DNA of 64,000 nucleotides, from the NCBI GenBank assembly GCA_035650215.1, contig DASRIC010000066.1, forward strand, positions 51,670 to 115,669, in the 5' to 3' direction. Source of the DNA: JACVRW01 sp035650215. GTDB taxonomy: Bacteria > Actinomycetota > Thermoleophilia > Solirubrobacterales > Thermoleophilaceae. The notes below the pieces were generated by a model. It was not told where the DNA came from. It ran no database searches and saw nothing but the letters and a program-made list of their open reading frames with translations. Numbering within the stretch: position 1 is the stretch's first letter; each line of letters opens with the position of its first letter. Shown here in pieces: positions 41,224-48,525 of the stretch. The position numbers and the translations under genes are program-made.

Positions 41224-42576
41224 TCATGCGGGTCGGCCGAGCCGGCGGCGCAGGTTGTCGACCGCGCTTTGGAGGGCGGGGTCGGTTCGCATCGCGGTGC
41301 CGACGCGGTTGAGCGCGTGCAGGACGGTCGCATGCTTGCGCCCGCCCACACCGCCGCCGATCTCCGTGAGGTTGTGGTCGGTGAGCTCGCGGGCGAGGAA
41401 CATCGCCACGTGCCGGGCGTTTGCCACGGCGGGGCGGCGGTCGCGGGCGAGGAGCGCCTCGCGTTCCACGCCGAACTCCTGGGCCGTGGCGTCCAGGATC
41501 TCCGGGATCCCGCAGGTCTCGCGCCCGTTGTCCTCTCCCAGCCGGCGCAGCACGTGTCGTACCAAGGCGGGTGTGGGTGGTTCGCCCTTCAACGATGCGT
41601 AGGCCACCACGCGGATCAACGCACCTTCGAGTGCCCGGACGCTGGTGGCGACCCGCGCCGCGATCTCGTCGACCACCTCGGGGGTGACATCGACGCCGTC
41701 GAGGCGGGCGCGGGTAGTGAGGATCGCCCGCCGCACGGCCACGCCGGGCCGGTCCAGCTCGACCACGAGCCCGGCGCGAAAGCGCTCGATCAGCCGCTCC
41801 TCGAGCTCCGAGATCTCCTCGGGTGTGCGGTCGGAAGTCATCACGAGCTGGCGACCGGTGTCGAGCAGCGCGTTGAAGGTGTGGAAGAACTCCTCGCGGG
41901 TCTTCGTGCGGCCGGCGAGGAACTGCACGTCGTCGATGAGGAGTACGTCCGAGCCGCGAAAGCCCTCCTTGAACGCGGAGGTCTTGCGCGCCCGCACCGC
42001 GTTCACGAATTCGCCCGTGAACTCCTCGATCGTTGCGTAGCGGACCTGCAGGCCGCCGCCGTAGCGCTGGACGTAGTTTCCGATCGCGTGCAGCAGGTGC
42101 GTCTTGCCGATCCCCGGCGACCCGATCAGGAAGAGCGGGTTGTAGGAGTGGCCCGGCAGCTCGGCCACCGCCAGCGCGGCGGCGTGCGCAAAGCGGTTGC
42201 CCTCGCCGATCACGAACTGGTCGAAGGTGTACTTCGGGTTCAGGGAGCCGGCGGGCCGTTTCGGGCTCGCGGTCGGCTTTCCGGTCGCCCCGGGCTCACC
42301 GTCGGCCGCGGTCGGTCGGGGCGGAGCCCAATCGGCGCCCACGATCTCGACGGTCGCGCGCGAGTCGAAGACGCCGGCCGCGGCGCGCCGCAGCAGCGGC
42401 AGGTAGCGCTCGGCGACCGAGGTGCGGATGTGCTCCGGCGCCCGCACGTAGAGCGTGCGGCCCTCGAGTCCGGCCAGCTCGAGCGGCTCGAGCCAGATGT
42501 GGAACTTGAAGTCCGGAGTGTCGCGGCGAAGCTCCTCGCGGATGTCGTCCCAAAGCTGGTCGAGCTGTGCAGGCAC
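41224..42576 (-). CDS. dnaA: Chromosomal replication initiator protein DnaA
   Basis: 450 residues from GTG 42576. Domain I (about 1-80), a short Pro-rich domain II (about 82-112), AAA+ domain III with NPKYTFDQFVIGEGNRFAHA, Walker A GSPGIGKT (152-159) and Walker B VLLIDDVQFLAG, and the DNA-binding domain IV at the C-terminus. The signature helix-turn-helix reads GGRKHATVLHAL (411-422), whereas the family norm is GGRDHTTV or GGRDHSTV: Asp is Lys and the following Thr/Ser is Ala. These residues contact bases of the DnaA box in E. coli, so box specificity may differ. Confidence 0.97.
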   Translation of the reverse strand: MPAQLDQLWDDIREELRRDTPDFKFHIWLEPLELAGLEGRTLYVRAPEHIRTSVAERYLPLLRRAAAGVFDSRATVEIVGADWAPPRPTAADGEPGATGKPTASPKRPAGSLNPKYTFDQFVIGEGNRFAHAAALAVAELPGHSYNPLFLIGSPGIGKTHLLHAIGNYVQRYGGGLQVRYATIEEFTGEFVNAVRARKTSAFKEGFRGSDVLLIDDVQFLAGRTKTREEFFHTFNALLDTGRQLVMTSDRTPEEISELEERLIERFRAGLVVELDRPGVAVRRAILTTRARLDGVDVTPEVVDEIAARVATSVRALEGALIRVVAYASLKGEPPTPALVRHVLRRLGEDNGRETCGIPEILDATAQEFGVEREALLARDRRPAVANARHVAMFLARELTDHNLTEIGGGVGGRKHATVLHALNRVGTAMRTDPALQSAVDNLRRRLGRPA

Positions 42577-42789
42577 AGGAAGTCGCGACCCTCCTCGGGG
42601 TCCGGATCAAGGCTGGTGGGAAAGGGAGGGCGACGCCGGCCCCGCGGCTCGGAGACCCTCGGCGAGGCGAGTCTACACCCGCGTTCCGGAGGCTGAGCCG
42701 GCTCCCCGGGGGGTCCTCGCAAAACGCGAGAAAAGCGTCCCGCGGCGGTTATCGACACGAAATCGACAGGCGGCCGGCGGGCGATCTTG
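42577..42789. other. rpmH-dnaA divergent intergenic region, candidate oriC part
   Basis: The region between the divergent dnaA and rpmH starts. It holds TTATCGACA (42749-42757) and AAATCGACA (42760-42768), direct repeats exactly 11 bp apart, and a small hairpin CTCGC-AAAAC-GCGAG near 42716-42730. The repeats differ from the standard DnaA box by one or more bases. Both promoters must also lie here. Confidence 0.45.
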
Positions 42790-42795
42790 TACCCT
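42790..42795 (+). promoter_or_regulatory. -10 element of rpmH
   Basis: TACCCT, 10 nt before the rpmH ATG; no SD visible between. Leaderless or very short leader. Confidence 0.45.
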
Positions 42796-42805
42796 GGCTG
42801 TCCCG

Positions 42806-42940
42806 ATGAAGCGGACCTACCAGCCGAAGAAGCGCAAGCGCGCTCGCACCCACGGATTCCGTGCTCGGATGAGCTCGCGCGCCGGCCGGAGGCTGCTGAA
42901 GCGCCGCCGGGACAAGGGCCGCAAGCGGCTCACTCCCTAG
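42806..42940 (+). CDS. rpmH: 50S ribosomal protein L34
   Basis: 44 residues, highly basic: MKRTYQPKKRKRARTHGFRA, then RMSSRAGRRLLKRRRDKGRK and a short end RLTP. This is the full L34 sequence with the conserved THGFR and GR-x-L-x-RRR-x-KGR motifs. Conserved neighbour of dnaA and rnpA across bacteria. It is 4 bp upstream of rnpA. Confidence 0.98.
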   Translation: MKRTYQPKKRKRARTHGFRARMSSRAGRRLLKRRRDKGRKRLTP

Positions 42941-42944
42941 CCCG

Positions 42945-43328
42945 ATGGCCGACCGCGCGCGCCGCAAGCGCCGCAGGCTGTCGCGCAGCGGCGAGTTCGA
43001 GCGCGTGTACCGCGAAGGCCGCTCGCACGCGAGCCGCTACCTGGTGGTGTACGCGTTCCCGCGTGCCGACGAGGATCGCGATCCGCGGCTCGGGGTCTCC
43101 GTCGGGCGTAAGCTGGGCGGCGCGGTCGAGCGCAACCGCATGAAGCGCCTCCTGCGCGACGCCTTTTGGGCGAGCGCCGACGGCCTGAGCGACAGCCACG
43201 ATTTCGTGATCGTCGCCCGGCCCCCGGCGGGGGAGCTGGCGCGCGAAGGCGGCGAGCCGGCCGTGGAAGAGGCACTCCGGGCGGTGCTGAGCGAGGCCGG
43301 GCTCGCCGGCGAGGAGCCGAGCCGGTGA
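42945..43328 (+). CDS. rnpA: Ribonuclease P protein component
   Basis: 127 residues. RnpA fold with FERVYREGRSHASRYLVVYAF and the RNR motif GGAVERNRMKRLLRDAFW; then DFVIVARPPAGEL. Binds the RNase P RNA and helps 5' maturation of pre-tRNA. Stop overlaps the yidD start (GTGA). Confidence 0.96.
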   Translation: MADRARRKRRRLSRSGEFERVYREGRSHASRYLVVYAFPRADEDRDPRLGVSVGRKLGGAVERNRMKRLLRDAFWASADGLSDSHDFVIVARPPAGELAREGGEPAVEEALRAVLSEAGLAGEEPSR

Positions 43329-43576
43329 CGGCGCTGCGGTCCGTGCTGCTGGCGCCGGTCCGCCTCTACCAGCGCGCCATCTCGCCAGGCCTGCCCGCGC
43401 GCTGCAAGTACCATCCCACCTGCTCCCAGTACGCCGTGGACGCCGTGCGTCGCTACGGTGTGCTCCGGGGCGTCGTCCTCGCCGCCTGGCGGTTGCTGCG
43501 CTGCAACCCCTGGAGTCACGGTGGAGTCGATTACGTGGAGGACCAGAAGCTGTTCCCCCCGCGCCCCCAGCCCTGA
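43325..43576 (+). CDS. yidD: Membrane protein insertion efficiency factor YidD
   Basis: 83 residues from GTG 43325. Contains the family motif RLYQRAISPGLPARCKYHPT, CSQYAVDAVRRYG and LLRCNPWSHGGVDYV. A small amphipathic inner-membrane-associated protein that aids YidC-dependent insertion. Shares a 4-bp overlap with rnpA and ends 3 bp before yidC. Confidence 0.95.
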   Translation: MTALRSVLLAPVRLYQRAISPGLPARCKYHPTCSQYAVDAVRRYGVLRGVVLAAWRLLRCNPWSHGGVDYVEDQKLFPPRPQP

Positions 43577-43579
43577 TCC

Positions 43580-44473
43580 ATGTTCATCGCCAACGTCCTT
43601 CAGCCTCTCATCGACGCCTGCGAGTGGGTGCTCGAGTTCTGGCACGGCGTCATCGGCAACGGCCCGAACTCCTGGGGCTGGTCGATCATCCTGCTGACCT
43701 TCACGGTGCGCATCGCGATCCTGCCGCTCACCTTCAAGGGCGTGAAGTCGATGCAGCGCCTCCAGACGCTGCAGCCCGAGATCAAGAAGATCCAGGAGCG
43801 CTACAAGGACGACAAGCAGCGCATGCAGCAGGAGGTCATGGCCTTCTACCAGCAGGAGAAGGTCAACCCGCTCGGCTCCTGCCTGCCGCTGCTGCTTCAG
43901 ATCCCGTTCTTCATCTCGCTGTTCTACCTGCTGCGCTCCGACTCCTTCCAGCAGGACATCGCCGCGAACCCGGGCTTCTTCCCGATCGACGACCTCGCGG
44001 CCAAGGTCGACGATCCGGTGCTGCTGGGCGTGCTCATTGTGCTCTACGTGGGCACCCAGCTCGCTGCCAGCGCGGTCACGGCGATCAGCGCAGACCCGAT
44101 GCAGCGGCGCATCATGCTCGCGCTGCCGTTCGTCTTCGTCGTCTTCATCATCAACTTCGAGGCGGGGCTGATCCTCTACTGGATCACCACCAACGTGTGG
44201 ACGATCGGGCAGCAGCTCCTCGTGCGGAAGCTCTACCCGAAGCCGGTGCTCGACCGCGAGGCCGAGGAGGAGAAGGTGAAATCGGCGCCCGCGCGCGGGA
44301 AACCGGCGCCGGCCGCCGCCGCGGCGGTCGCGGACGGCGACGCCGCACCCGCGAAGACGAAGGGCAGGTCGAAGGCCAAGGCGGATGCGTCCACGGCCGG
44401 CAACGGCGGGCCCGCCAAGCCGCCGCCGGCCTCGCCGCGCAAGAAGAAAAAGCGCTCCGGACGGCGGCGCTGA
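43580..44473 (+). CDS. yidC: Membrane protein insertase YidC/Oxa1
   Basis: 297 residues. Gram-positive-type YidC without the large periplasmic domain. Core helices: GWSIILLTFTVRIAILPLTF with the hydrophilic-groove Arg, then the cytosolic hairpin MQRLQTLQPEIKKIQERYKD, LPLLLQIPFFISLFYLL, LLGVLIVLYVGTQLAASAV and a last pair ending LYWITTNVWTIGQQ. The C-terminal 70 residues are Lys/Ala/Pro-rich, likely ribosome-binding. No lipobox is visible at the N-terminus. Confidence 0.95.
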   Translation: MFIANVLQPLIDACEWVLEFWHGVIGNGPNSWGWSIILLTFTVRIAILPLTFKGVKSMQRLQTLQPEIKKIQERYKDDKQRMQQEVMAFYQQEKVNPLGSCLPLLLQIPFFISLFYLLRSDSFQQDIAANPGFFPIDDLAAKVDDPVLLGVLIVLYVGTQLAASAVTAISADPMQRRIMLALPFVFVVFIINFEAGLILYWITTNVWTIGQQLLVRKLYPKPVLDREAEEEKVKSAPARGKPAPAAAAAVADGDAAPAKTKGRSKAKADASTAGNGGPAKPPPASPRKKKKRSGRRR

Positions 44474-44486
44474 GCGTGCCGCGACG

Positions 44487-45188
44487 ATGTCCGTGAGCGA
44501 GGAGCCGCGCCCGGAGGAGCTGTCCGCCGAGGCGCAGGGCGAGAGCCTGGGCGAGGCCAAATGGGCCGCCATGAAGGCGCTCGAGCCGCGCTTCCCCGGG
44601 ATCAACGCCGAGTGCGTGCGCTTCGACGTCGCCGAGGAGCCGGGCCAGAGCGGGCCGGGCAGCCTCGCGCGCGTGCGCGCGGAGGTGGACGTCGAGACCT
44701 GGCGCGCCGTGGCGGAGTCGATCCCGGATGAGCCAGCGGAGCGCGTCCGGGCGATCGTTGGGCGTGTGGTGCACGCGCTGGGCCTGCGCGCCACGGTGGA
44801 CGTCGACGAGCGCGACGACGAGATCCGGGCGACGGTGAACGGCGACGAGCTCGGCCTGCTGATCGGCAAGCACGGGGCCACGATCGACGCGCTCCAGCAC
44901 GTCGCCTTCCGGGCTGCGTTCCTCGGCTCCGCAGAGCGGAAGCAGGTTGTGGTCGACGCCGCCGGCTACCGCGAGCGCCGCGAGCACGCGCTCCACCGGA
45001 TGGCTGACCGCGCCGCGACCGAGGCGATCCGCTTCGACCGGGCGGTGGAGCTCGAGCCGATGCGCGCGACCGAGCGCAAGGTGGTGCACACCTACCTCAG
45101 CGAGCGCGGCGACGTGGAGACGCACAGCGAGGGCGACGAGCCCGACCGCCGGCTCGTGGTGTCGCCGGCCCCGAGCTTCCGGGAGTAA
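44487..45188 (+). CDS. jag: Jag/KhpB RNA-binding protein
   Basis: 233 residues from ATG 44487. N-terminal Jag_N-like part (SLGEAKWAAMKALEPRFPGI), a KH domain with the GxxG loop GKHG in LLIGKHGATIDALQHVAF, and an R3H domain with RATERKVVHTYLSERGDV. Partner of KhpA in RNA binding and linked to cell-wall growth in firmicutes. Between yidC and rsmG as usual. Confidence 0.93.
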   Translation: MSVSEEPRPEELSAEAQGESLGEAKWAAMKALEPRFPGINAECVRFDVAEEPGQSGPGSLARVRAEVDVETWRAVAESIPDEPAERVRAIVGRVVHALGLRATVDVDERDDEIRATVNGDELGLLIGKHGATIDALQHVAFRAAFLGSAERKQVVVDAAGYRERREHALHRMADRAATEAIRFDRAVELEPMRATERKVVHTYLSERGDVETHSEGDEPDRRLVVSPAPSFRE

Positions 45189-45194
45189 CGCCCG

Positions 45195-45935
45195 CTGGGC
45201 GTTTCACGGGAAACGGGCGCCCTCCGCGAGGCGCTCGAGACGCTGGCGCGCCACCACCGGCTCTCCGCCGGCGCCGACCTGCAGATGGAGCGCCTGCTGC
45301 GCGCGCTGGCGGCCGAACCGGACCCGCACACGAGCGTGAGCGACCCTGCGGCCGCCCTCGACGTGCACCTGGCCGACTCGCTGAGCGCCATCGGGCTTTC
45401 CGGCGTGGCCGGCGCTCGGCGGGTGGCCGACCTCGGGGCGGGCGCCGGTTTCCCCGGTCTCGTGCTGGCGATCGCTCTGCCCCGGGCGCGCGTCGACCTG
45501 ATCGAGTCGGCCGGGCGCAAGGCGGCGCTGATCGAGCGCCTGGCGCGGGAGGCGGAGATCGAGAACGCCCGCGCGGTCACGGCGCGCGCGGAGGACTGGG
45601 GCGCCCGCCCGCCGGCGCTCGGCGGCGGCGCCGAGGCGTACGACGTCGTGACGGCTCGCGCGCTCGCCCCCCTTCCCGTGCTGTGCGAGTACGCGGCGCC
45701 GCTCCTGCGCCGCCACGGCCGGCTCGTCGCCTGGAAGGGCCGCCGCGCTGCCGACGAGGAGGAGGCCGGGGCGCGCGCCGCGGAGCGCCTGGGCCTGGCG
45801 CTCGAGGCCGTGGTGGCGGTCACGCCCTTCGAGGGCTCGCGCGACCGCCACCTGCACGTGTTTCGCAAGCTGGCGCCTACGCCGGAAAGATTCCCGCGGC
45901 GGCCGGGCATGGCACGCAAGCGCCCGCTCGAGTAG
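45195..45935 (+). CDS. rsmG: 16S rRNA (guanine-527-N7)-methyltransferase RsmG, probable CTG start
   Basis: 246 residues if started at CTG 45195. The frame is closed by the jag TAA (45186-45188), and the first ATG (45285) would remove the N-terminal helical cap that RsmG proteins normally have (ALRETLARHHRLSAGADLQ-like text precedes it). GGGAG at 45181-45185 stands 9 nt before the CTG. Domains: helical cap, VADLGAGAGFPGLVLAIALP SAM motif, VDLIESAGRKAALIERL, then VVTARALAPLPVLCEYAAPL and GRLVAWKG. A parS-like site covers codons 3-7. Methylates G527 of 16S rRNA. Confidence 0.88.
   Translation: MGVSRETGALREALETLARHHRLSAGADLQMERLLRALAAEPDPHTSVSDPAAALDVHLADSLSAIGLSGVAGARRVADLGAGAGFPGLVLAIALPRARVDLIESAGRKAALIERLAREAEIENARAVTARAEDWGARPPALGGGAEAYDVVTARALAPLPVLCEYAAPLLRRHGRLVAWKGRRAADEEEAGARAAERLGLALEAVVAVTPFEGSRDRHLHVFRKLAPTPERFPRRPGMARKRPLE
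45201..45214. promoter_or_regulatory. parS-like site at the rsmG 5' end
   Basis: GTTTCACGGGAAAC, identical (opposite orientation) to the site in dnaN. One mismatch to the parS core. Confidence 0.75.
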
Positions 45936-46180
45936 TTGCTTCGCTTTCGCATATCGGGGCCGGGCGCGGCGTCGGCCAAGGCAGGGCCTCGACCTCGGAA
46001 TCGGACGCTGCACGTCCTACCCAGCCCAGCCCAGGTCCCGCCAAAGCCCGGCCCCAAAGAAAAGGGAGGAGGCGAGATGGTGGACGAGGAGGGTTCGGCT
46101 CCGAACCGGCGAATACGCGAGCAGGCCGCCGTGAGGACGGCAGTTCCGACCGACCTCCGCCGTAGCGTCCAAGGAGCCGA
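45936..46180. other. rsmG-parA intergenic region
   Basis: 245 bp. A purine-rich run (AAAGGGAGGAGGCGAG, ending at 46076) looks like a strong SD and is followed by ATG 46077, but the ORF it opens runs out of frame through parA. The actual parA start has its own AAGGAG 5 nt upstream. No clear hairpin or promoter is obvious to me. Confidence 0.4.
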
Positions 46181-46939
46181 ATGGGCAGCGTCGTTGCGAT
46201 CGCCAACCAGAAGGGCGGGGTGGGCAAGACCACCACCGCCGTCAACCTCGCCGCGAGCATCGCGGACGCGGGCTATCCGACCCTGCTCGCGGACCTCGAC
46301 CCGCAGTGCAACGCCACGGTTGCACTTGGGCTTCCAAAGGACGGCTCGCCCAACGTCTACGACTGCCTGGCGGGCGAGCTCACGCTCGCCGCCGCCGCGA
46401 TCCCGAGCGGCCACGAGGGTCTCGACGCGGTTTCGTCCACCCCCGAACTGGCGGGGGCGAACGTCGAGCTGCCGCGGATCGCCGGCTCTGAGTCGATCCT
46501 GCGCGGCCGGCTCGGCGGCGTGCGCGACCGCTACCTGATCACCCTGCTCGACTGCCCGCCGTCGCTGGGCCCGCTCACCGTCAACGCGCTCGTGGCCGCG
46601 GACAAGGTGATCGTGCCTGTGCAGACCGAGTACTTCGCCCTCGAGGGTCTGGCGCAGCTGCTCGACACGCTCTCGCTCATCCGCCAGGAGCTCAACCCGC
46701 GCCTCACCGTGGCGGGGATGATCCTTACGATGCACGACGGCCGCACGCGGCTCGCGCGCGACGTGGAGCGCGAGCTGCGCGAGCACTTCCCCGAGCTCGT
46801 CTTCGACACGGTGGTGCCCCGCAGCGTGCGGCTCGGCGAGGCCCCGAGCTTCGGCCTGCCGGTGCTGCGGCACGCGCCCCAGAGCGCCGGCTCGGTGGCC
46901 TACCTGAAGCTCGCAAAGGAGGTGGCCGCCCGTGCCTGA
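46181..46939 (+). CDS. parA: Chromosome partitioning ATPase ParA
   Basis: 252 residues. Deviant Walker A NQKGGVGKTTTAVNLAA at residue 9 (both Lys present), LADLDPQCNATVALGL, LLDCPPSLGPLTVNALVAAD and PVQTEYFALEGLAQLL, as in Soj. Works with ParB-parS to segregate origins. Stop overlaps the parB GTG by 8 bp. Confidence 0.97.
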   Translation: MGSVVAIANQKGGVGKTTTAVNLAASIADAGYPTLLADLDPQCNATVALGLPKDGSPNVYDCLAGELTLAAAAIPSGHEGLDAVSSTPELAGANVELPRIAGSESILRGRLGGVRDRYLITLLDCPPSLGPLTVNALVAADKVIVPVQTEYFALEGLAQLLDTLSLIRQELNPRLTVAGMILTMHDGRTRLARDVERELREHFPELVFDTVVPRSVRLGEAPSFGLPVLRHAPQSAGSVAYLKLAKEVAARA

Positions 46940-47813
46940 CGACCGCCGCGGCATGGGTCGCGGCCTGGCGGCGATCCTGCCCCGGGGAGCCCAAGGGGAA
47001 GAGGGACTACGCGAGCTGCCCGTCGAGCTGGTCAAGCCGAACCCCCGCCAGCCGCGGCAGGCGTTCGACGAGTCCGCCCTGGCGGAGCTCGCGGAGTCGA
47101 TCCGCGCCCGCGGGCTGCTTCAGCCGATCGTGGTCCGCGCGCTGCCCGCCGGCGACTACGAGCTCGTAGCCGGCGAGCGGCGCCTGCGCGCGGCGCGGAT
47201 CGCCGAGCTCGAGTCGATCCCGGCGGTCGTGCGCGAGGCGGACGACTGGGAGCGCCTCGATCTCGCGCTCGCGGAGAACATGGCTCGGGTCGATCTGAAT
47301 GCGATCGAGGAAGCCCGCGCCTGCGCGATGCTGGTCGACGACCTCGGGCTCACGAAGGAGGAGGTCGGCCGCCGCGTGGGCCGCAGCCGGGTCGCGATCT
47401 CGAACCTCATCCGCCTGCTCGAGCTGCCCGACCGCGCGCTCGAGCTGATCGAGACGGGTGAGCTGAGCGAGGGGCACGGGCGGGCGCTGCTCCTCTGCAA
47501 GGACCACGACACGCGGCGGCGGCTCGCATTCGCCGCTCGCGACGGGGCCTGGTCGGTGCGCGAGACCGAGCGGCGCGCGCGCGAGGCGGAGACCGGGAGC
47601 GCGGAGCCGCCGCGCCCGCGCGCGGTGGTGCATCCCGATCTCGCGGCGGCGCTCGCGGCGGCGGAGGATGCCCTCTCGGCGGCGCTCGGCCGTGAGGTCC
47701 GCGTCCGCGCGAAGGGCCACGGCTGCCGGGCCGAGCTCGACTTCGAAACCCCCGCCGACGCCGTCGACCTGGCCGAGCGAATCCTGCGCGCGCCGGTGCG
47801 CCGAGCCGCCTGA
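46932..47813 (+). CDS. parB: Chromosome partitioning protein ParB
   Basis: 293 residues from GTG 46932. Starts with the ParA-stimulating MGRGLAAILPRG, then the CTPase/ParB-N domain (VKPNPRQPRQAFDESALAEL, GLLQPIVVRAL, the GERRLRAA nucleotide motif, ENMARVDLNAIEEA) and an HTH (LTKEEVGRRVGRSRVAISNL, about 138-160). A C-terminal dimer domain ends it. Where B. subtilis Spo0J has SRPHIAN the recognition segment reads SRVAISN; the two non-canonical parS sites nearby may reflect this. Confidence 0.96.
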   Translation: MPDDRRGMGRGLAAILPRGAQGEEGLRELPVELVKPNPRQPRQAFDESALAELAESIRARGLLQPIVVRALPAGDYELVAGERRLRAARIAELESIPAVVREADDWERLDLALAENMARVDLNAIEEARACAMLVDDLGLTKEEVGRRVGRSRVAISNLIRLLELPDRALELIETGELSEGHGRALLLCKDHDTRRRLAFAARDGAWSVRETERRAREAETGSAEPPRPRAVVHPDLAAALAAAEDALSAALGREVRVRAKGHGCRAELDFETPADAVDLAERILRAPVRRAA

Positions 47814-47833
47814 GCCGGGCCTCCGGACACCGC

Positions 47834-47839
47834 TACAAT
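47834..47839 (+). promoter_or_regulatory. -10 element of the tRNA-Ile gene
   Basis: TACAAT, 10 nt upstream of the mature tRNA 5' end. Confidence 0.5.
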
Positions 47840-47849
47840 CGGCCGGCGC

Positions 47850-47923
47850 GGGCGATTAGCTCAGTCGGTTAGAGCGCGTCTCTGATAAGGACGAGGTCCC
47901 TGGTTCGAGTCCAGGATCGCCCA
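47850..47923 (+). tRNA. tRNA-Ile (GAT anticodon)
   Basis: 74 nt cloverleaf. Acceptor stem GGGCGAT (47850-47856) pairs with ATCGCCC (47916-47922); D arm GCTC-AGTCGGTTA-GAGC; anticodon arm CGTCT-CTGATAA-GGACG with anticodon GAT; T arm CCTGG-TTCGAGT-CCAGG. CCA is not encoded. Single tRNA, followed by a strong terminator. Confidence 0.97.
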
Positions 47924-47949
47924 CTCCGAACCTCGAACAGGCGAGTGCC

Positions 47950-47974
47950 GGAGCCCCCGTCAAACGGGGGCTCC
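47950..47974 (+). terminator. Rho-independent-type terminator after tRNA-Ile
   Basis: Perfect 11-bp stem GGAGCCCCCGT / ACGGGGGCTCC with a 3-nt loop (CAA), followed by CGTTCGTTT. Confidence 0.85.
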
Positions 47975-48015
47975 CGTTCGTTTGGAGAGGGCCGGTCCGT
48001 GTTTCGCCCCCGGTC

Positions 48016-48021
48016 TAGACT
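48016..48021 (+). promoter_or_regulatory. -10 element before the bifunctional-nuclease gene
   Basis: TAGACT, 9 nt upstream of ATG 48031, no SD between. Confidence 0.4.
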
Positions 48022-48030
48022 GTCGAGCTA

Positions 48031-48525
48031 ATGCAGGAGATGGTCATTTATGGCGTGAGCTTCGACATGGTCGGCAAGCAGCCGATCGTGCTCCTGAAGA
48101 CGCGCGAGGGCAACAAGTTCCTCCCCATCTGGATCGGCCACCCGGAGGCGGCGGCGATCCTCATGAAGCTCCAGGGGGCCAACACGCCGCGCCCGATGAC
48201 GCACGATCTGATCAGCGAGATGCTCTCCGAGCTCGAGGTGAGCTGCTCGCGGGTCGCGGTCACCGAGCTGCGCGAGAACACCTTCTACGCCGAGGTGACC
48301 CTGCAGCTGAACGGCCGCGAGATCCCGATCGATTCGCGGCCCTCGGACGCGCTCGCGCTGGCCGTGCGCACGGGCGCCCCGATTTTCGCCGCCGAGGACG
48401 TGATCTCGGAGTCCGCGATCGAGTTCGAGCACGAGGTCGAGGACACCGAGGAGGTCGTTGAGAAATTCAAGGACTTCCTCGACAACGTGACGCCCGAGGA
48501 CTTCGCCTCGGGCGAGGATCAGTAG
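48031..48525 (+). CDS. Bifunctional nuclease (BFN/DUF151) domain protein
   Basis: 164 residues. The BFN domain covers about 1-135: VYGVSFDMVG-like IYGVSFDMVGKQPIVLLKT, LPIWIGHPEAAAILMKLQG, RPMTHDLISEMLSEL, and IPIDSRPSDALALAVRTGAP. Plant and bacterial members have been reported to have DNase and RNase activity; the in vivo role is unclear. An acidic C-terminal tail follows. It overlaps the 3' end of the convergent ddl gene by 7 bp. Confidence 0.9.
   Translation: MQEMVIYGVSFDMVGKQPIVLLKTREGNKFLPIWIGHPEAAAILMKLQGANTPRPMTHDLISEMLSELEVSCSRVAVTELRENTFYAEVTLQLNGREIPIDSRPSDALALAVRTGAPIFAAEDVISESAIEFEHEVEDTEEVVEKFKDFLDNVTPEDFASGEDQ

Noticed and set aside
46077..46538. ORF starting at ATG after a strong purine-rich SD upstream of parA
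   Set aside because: Runs through parA in another frame with Arg/Pro-rich shadow sequence; parA has its own SD and start.
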